From positions 1 to 34,102 of the forward strand of contig JBAVXH010000041.1 in NCBI GenBank assembly GCA_049698215.1: a stretch of 34,102 bases of DNA, given 5' to 3'. A model generated the notes under the pieces. The model worked only from the letters and a program-made list of their open reading frames with translations. It ran no database searches and was not told the DNA's origin. Positions 31,497 through 34,102 of the stretch are shown piece by piece. The position numbers were made by a program, and so were the translations under genes. The number at the start of each line of letters is the position of its first letter. Position 1 is the stretch's first letter. The DNA is from PALSA-894 sp049698215 (GTDB lineage Bacteria > Pseudomonadota > Alphaproteobacteria > Rhizobiales > Xanthobacteraceae).

Positions 31497-32435
31497 ATGC
31501 AAGTCAACGTCCTCAAAGCTGTCCTGCTCAAGCTCACGTCGGCGCTGATGTTCTCCGTGATGTCGGCGTTCGTGCGCTATGTCAGCGACGTGACGCCGGT
31601 CGGCCAGATCGTGTTCTGCCGCTCGTTCTTCGCGATCATTCCGGTGATGCTGATCTACGCATGGCGTGGCGAGCTCATGGCGGCGTTCCGCACCTCGCGC
31701 CCGTTCGGCCATTTCGGGCGCGGCGCAATCTCGGTTGCCGGCATGTTCTTTAATTTCGCGGCGCTCGCGCGGCTGCCGATCGTGGATGTCACGACCATCA
31801 CGTTTGCCTCGCCGCTGATCACCGTCGCGCTCTCGGCGTGGATCCTGAAAGAGCGCGTGCGCGTCTATCGCTGGACCGCGGTCGCGGTCGGCTTCGTCGG
31901 CGTCGTGGTGATGCTGTGGCCGCATCTCGATGTGGCGCGCTACACCGGCGCGGCCGCCTCCGCCGCCACGCTCGGCGCGCTGTTCGCGATGGGCAGCGCG
32001 TTCACCAACGCGGGCTCGGTGGTGCAGACGCGCCGCCTGACCGACACCGAGACAACATCCTCGATCGTGCTCTACTTCTCGCTGTTCTGCGCTCTGGGCG
32101 GCCTCGTCACGCTGCCGTTCGGCTGGATCGTGCCGAATGGGCTGCAGCTTACCGCGCTGATCCTGCTCGGCGTGTTCGGCGGCCTGTCGCACATCCTGCT
32201 CACCGAGAGCTACCGTTACGCGCCGGCCTCGCTCGTCGCGCCGCTCGACTACACGGCGCTGTTGTGGGCGTTCATCCTCGGCTACTGGTTCTTCGACGAA
32301 CTGCCGACACCCACGGTCTACGCTGGTGCCGCAATCGTCGCCGGATCCGGGTTGTTCGTGATCTGGCGCGAGCGCCAGATCGGGCTCGAACGCGCGAAGG
32401 CGAGGGCGGCCGCGGGGCCGCCCACGGGGGCGTAG
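31497..32435 (+). CDS. EamA/DMT superfamily transporter
   Basis: A 312-residue inner-membrane protein with ten predicted helices made of two EamA repeats (about residues 8-140 and 155-290). Typical features are SALMFSVMSAFVRYV in helix 1, FASPLITVALSAWILKERV at the end of repeat 1 and YTALLWAFILGYWFFDELP at the end of repeat 2. Members export or import small metabolites such as amino acids; the substrate cannot be predicted. ATG 31497 is chosen; TTG 31473 would add eight residues. It begins about 30 bases after a palindromic repeat. Its TAG stop directly abuts the stop of the convergent RAM-domain gene. Confidence 0.88.
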   Translation: MQVNVLKAVLLKLTSALMFSVMSAFVRYVSDVTPVGQIVFCRSFFAIIPVMLIYAWRGELMAAFRTSRPFGHFGRGAISVAGMFFNFAALARLPIVDVTTITFASPLITVALSAWILKERVRVYRWTAVAVGFVGVVVMLWPHLDVARYTGAAASAATLGALFAMGSAFTNAGSVVQTRRLTDTETTSSIVLYFSLFCALGGLVTLPFGWIVPNGLQLTALILLGVFGGLSHILLTESYRYAPASLVAPLDYTALLWAFILGYWFFDELPTPTVYAGAAIVAGSGLFVIWRERQIGLERAKARAAAGPPTGA

Positions 32436-32675
32436 CTACCCGAACGCCTTGAACGTGATGATCGTGCGGGTGTCCTGGATGCCAGGGATGACCTGCACCT
32501 TTTCATTGATGAAATGGCCGATGTCGGTTGCGTCTTCGACGTAGAACTTCACCAGCAGGTCGAAGTCTCCCGCGGTCGAGTAGATCTCCGAGGCGATCTC
32601 GGCGTCTGCGAGCGCGTTCGCCACCTGATAGGACTTGCCGAGATGGCACTTGATCTGGACGAAGAACGGAACCAT
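32436..32675 (-). CDS. Stand-alone Lrp/AsnC ligand-binding (RAM) domain protein
   Basis: A 79-residue protein that contains only the alpha-beta sandwich RAM domain of Lrp/AsnC regulators: FFVQIKCHLGKSYQVANALA, then a central TAGDFDLLVKFYVED with the conserved G-D-F/Y-D motif, and an IPGIQDTRTIITFKAFG end. No helix-turn-helix precedes it, and the ATG at 32675 gives a full domain, so it does not look truncated. Stand-alone RAM proteins form ring oligomers that bind amino acids and may modulate full-length Lrp-type regulators (family knowledge). It is convergent with the EamA gene with no intervening base. Confidence 0.82.
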   Translation of the reverse strand: MVPFFVQIKCHLGKSYQVANALADAEIASEIYSTAGDFDLLVKFYVEDATDIGHFINEKVQVIPGIQDTRTIITFKAFG

Positions 32676-32734
32676 CCGGCGTCTCCCGAGGCTGTCGCCA
32701 TCAATCCAGCAAAATCGCGCCCGGCTGGCAAGGA

Positions 32735-32781
32735 CGCATGATCCCGAAAAGTGGGTACCGGTTTTCGGACAAGATCATGCG
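32735..32781. repeat. Palindromic intergenic repeat, second type
   Basis: CGCATGATC (32735-32743) and GATCATGCG (32773-32781) are complementary. Inside them CCGAAAA (32744-32750) pairs with TTTTCGG (32762-32768), and the centre GGTACC is itself a palindrome. The whole 47-base unit forms a near-perfect hairpin. I recall very similar sequences scattered through Bradyrhizobium-type genomes, but only one copy is in this window. It lies upstream of the RAM gene and downstream of the acyl-CoA synthetase gene, both on the minus strand, so it could also act in transcript ending. Confidence 0.7.
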
Positions 32782-32790
32782 CAACAAGGG

Positions 32791-34102
32791 CTAATCAACC
32801 ACGATCAATGCATCGAGCGCCAGCACGCCTTGCGGATAGGCGACCAGCGGATTGATGTCGATCTCGCGGATTTCTGGCCGCGCGCGCATCAATGCGGCGA
32901 CCTGGATCACGACGTTGGCCACGGCCGCCACGTCCACCGGCGGTGCACCGCGCAGCCCGTGCAGGAGGCGTGCGCCCTTGAGTTTGCCGATCTCGGCGAC
33001 GACGCGGTCATGCGAAACATCGGCGGGCATCAGCCGCACATCGCCGAGCGCTTCGGTCCAGATGCCGCCGAGGCCTACGAGCACGACCGGGCCCCAGTCC
33101 GGATCGCGCCGCGCCCCGACGATCATCTCGACGCCCTTGGCGGCCATCGTCTCGACCAGAATGCCGTCGAGCGCGAGACCGGGCCGCGCCTTAGCCAGCC
33201 GCGCCTGCACGTGCTGCCATGCGTCCTCAAGCGCCGCATCATCGGCGATGTTCAGTGCGACCCCGCCAGCATCGCTCTTGTGCGCGAGCGCCGCCGCCTG
33301 CGTCTTCAGCACGACCGGATAGCCGATGCGCTGCGTGATCGTTTTCGCCTCGGCGACATCGCGTGCCAGCGCGCCCTGGGGCGCCGGGATGCCGAGCGCC
33401 GCCAAATAAGCCTTGCCCTGATATTCGGGTAGCGTCCCGCGGCCGGGCAGGGGAGGGGCCTCGATCGCTGTGGTCTTGCCCGGCTTGTCCGCCAGCGCCC
33501 GCCCGTAATCCGTCGCGTGCGCGAGCGCGCGCAACGCGCGCTCGGTCGAACGCAACACAGGCACGCCTTGCTTGCGAAACGCCGCGAGGAATTCGTCCGG
33601 CACGGGAAAATCATCGCCCAGCAAGCCGATGACCGCGGGCTTGTCGTGCTGCGCGAGTGTCGGCGCCAGCGCGTTGAACTTGTCCATCGCGTATTTCAGC
33701 GTGCCGGCCACCATCGGCAGGCAGAGGCTCCCGACGTCCGGATCGTTGAGCAGCGCTTCCGCGGTCTTATTCCAGAGACTTACGTCGCGCAGCACGTGCG
33801 CGGTGATGTCGACGGGATTCTCAAGCGAGGCGTAGGGGGGGAGGATGTCCTTCAGCGCGTCGACCGTGGCCGGCGCAAGCCGCGGCACGTCGAAGCCGAT
33901 CGAGTCGGAAAAATCGAGTGCGAAGCCTTTCACCGCGCCGGAATTGGTGATGATGCCGGGCCCCTTCACGGGCGGCCTCAGGCGCGCCAGCACCTCGGTG
34001 ACGTCGACCAGCTCTTCCATCGTCTCGACCACATTCACGGCGGCATGGCGCAACAGCGCCGTGGTGGTCGCATAGTCGCCCGCGAGCGCGCCGGTGTGCG
34101 AG
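32791..34102 (-). CDS. NDP-forming acyl-CoA synthetase (acetate--CoA ligase family), 5' part beyond window
   Basis: The minus-strand frame is open from the window edge to TAG at 32791, giving 437 residues of the C-terminal part. At the edge it reads SHTGALAGDYATTTALLRHA, the conserved block with the phosphohistidine region seen in ADP-forming acetyl-CoA synthetases and protein acetyltransferase (Pat) proteins. The second CoA-ligase-like domain follows (RPPVKGPGIITNSG, ending about residue 220), then an ATP-grasp domain (LPEYQGKAYLAALGIP, GYPVVLKTQAAALAHKSDAGGV, MIVGARRDPDWGPVVLVGLGG) and the end IDINPLVAYPQG. It makes acyl-CoA from acid, CoA and ATP. The substrate is unknown and the N-terminal CoA-binding domain lies outside the window. 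Confidence 0.9.
   Translation of the reverse strand, partial: SHTGALAGDYATTTALLRHAAVNVVETMEELVDVTEVLARLRPPVKGPGIITNSGAVKGFALDFSDSIGFDVPRLAPATVDALKDILPPYASLENPVDITAHVLRDVSLWNKTAEALLNDPDVGSLCLPMVAGTLKYAMDKFNALAPTLAQHDKPAVIGLLGDDFPVPDEFLAAFRKQGVPVLRSTERALRALAHATDYGRALADKPGKTTAIEAPPLPGRGTLPEYQGKAYLAALGIPAPQGALARDVAEAKTITQRIGYPVVLKTQAAALAHKSDAGGVALNIADDAALEDAWQHVQARLAKARPGLALDGILVETMAAKGVEMIVGARRDPDWGPVVLVGLGGIWTEALGDVRLMPADVSHDRVVAEIGKLKGARLLHGLRGAPPVDVAAVANVVIQVAALMRARPEIREIDINPLVAYPQGVLALDALIVVD

Overview
The window is high-GC bacterial DNA from an alphaproteobacterium, most likely Hyphomicrobiales of the Bradyrhizobium/Rhodopseudomonas/Pseudolabrys type. The grounds are the Omp25/31-type outer membrane proteins, a probable pathway to 2,3-diamino-sugar lipid A, frequent GTG/TTG starts and dispersed palindromic repeats of a kind common in that group. 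No database search was run, so the taxonomy is inference. No rRNA, tRNA, CRISPR array, transposase or integrase was seen.

Region 1 (1-15229) is a lipopolysaccharide (LPS) locus. A truncated waaF (minus strand) diverges from a tight, partly overlapping operon: hldD, hldE, a WaaE-like family 2 glycosyltransferase, a second family 2 glycosyltransferase, an FkbM methyltransferase, a WaaL-like O-antigen ligase, a family 9 heptosyltransferase and a membrane UDP-sugar 4,6-dehydratase of the WbpM/FlaA1 family. These make and attach ADP-heptose, extend the core and ligate O-antigen. Converging on this operon is a reductase plus WecA/WbpL-type phosphosugar transferase pair. With the WbpM homologue this forms a complete set to start an O-chain with QuiNAc or a similar sugar. 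A family 4 glycosyltransferase and a GnnA/GnnB-like oxidoreductase/aminotransferase pair follow. The latter would supply UDP-GlcNAc3N for amide-rich lipid A. gmhA, gmhB and an O-antigen flippase or polymerase are not in the window.

Region 2 (15230-17919) holds a palindromic repeat, a MurJ-type flippase gene and a convergent, overlapping HtrA-like protease that lacks a visible signal peptide.

Region 3 (18084-26482) is an RND efflux system whose lipoprotein adaptor and inner-membrane pump are separated by about 4 kb. Between them, on the opposite strand, lie a 767-residue RTX/VCBS protein with a type I secretion-like C-terminus and a purple-acid-phosphatase-like metallophosphoesterase. Between those two sits a short plus-strand remnant of the start of another RND pump gene. 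This is the most rearranged and most interesting part of the window.

Region 4 (26483-34102) carries a structured intergenic stretch, a class II cytochrome c, two tandem genes that each encode two Omp25-like beta-barrels in one polypeptide, a membrane-anchored diheme cytochrome c, a second copy of the palindromic repeat, an EamA transporter, a stand-alone Lrp-type RAM domain protein, a second type of palindromic repeat, and the 5'-truncated end of an NDP-forming acyl-CoA synthetase.
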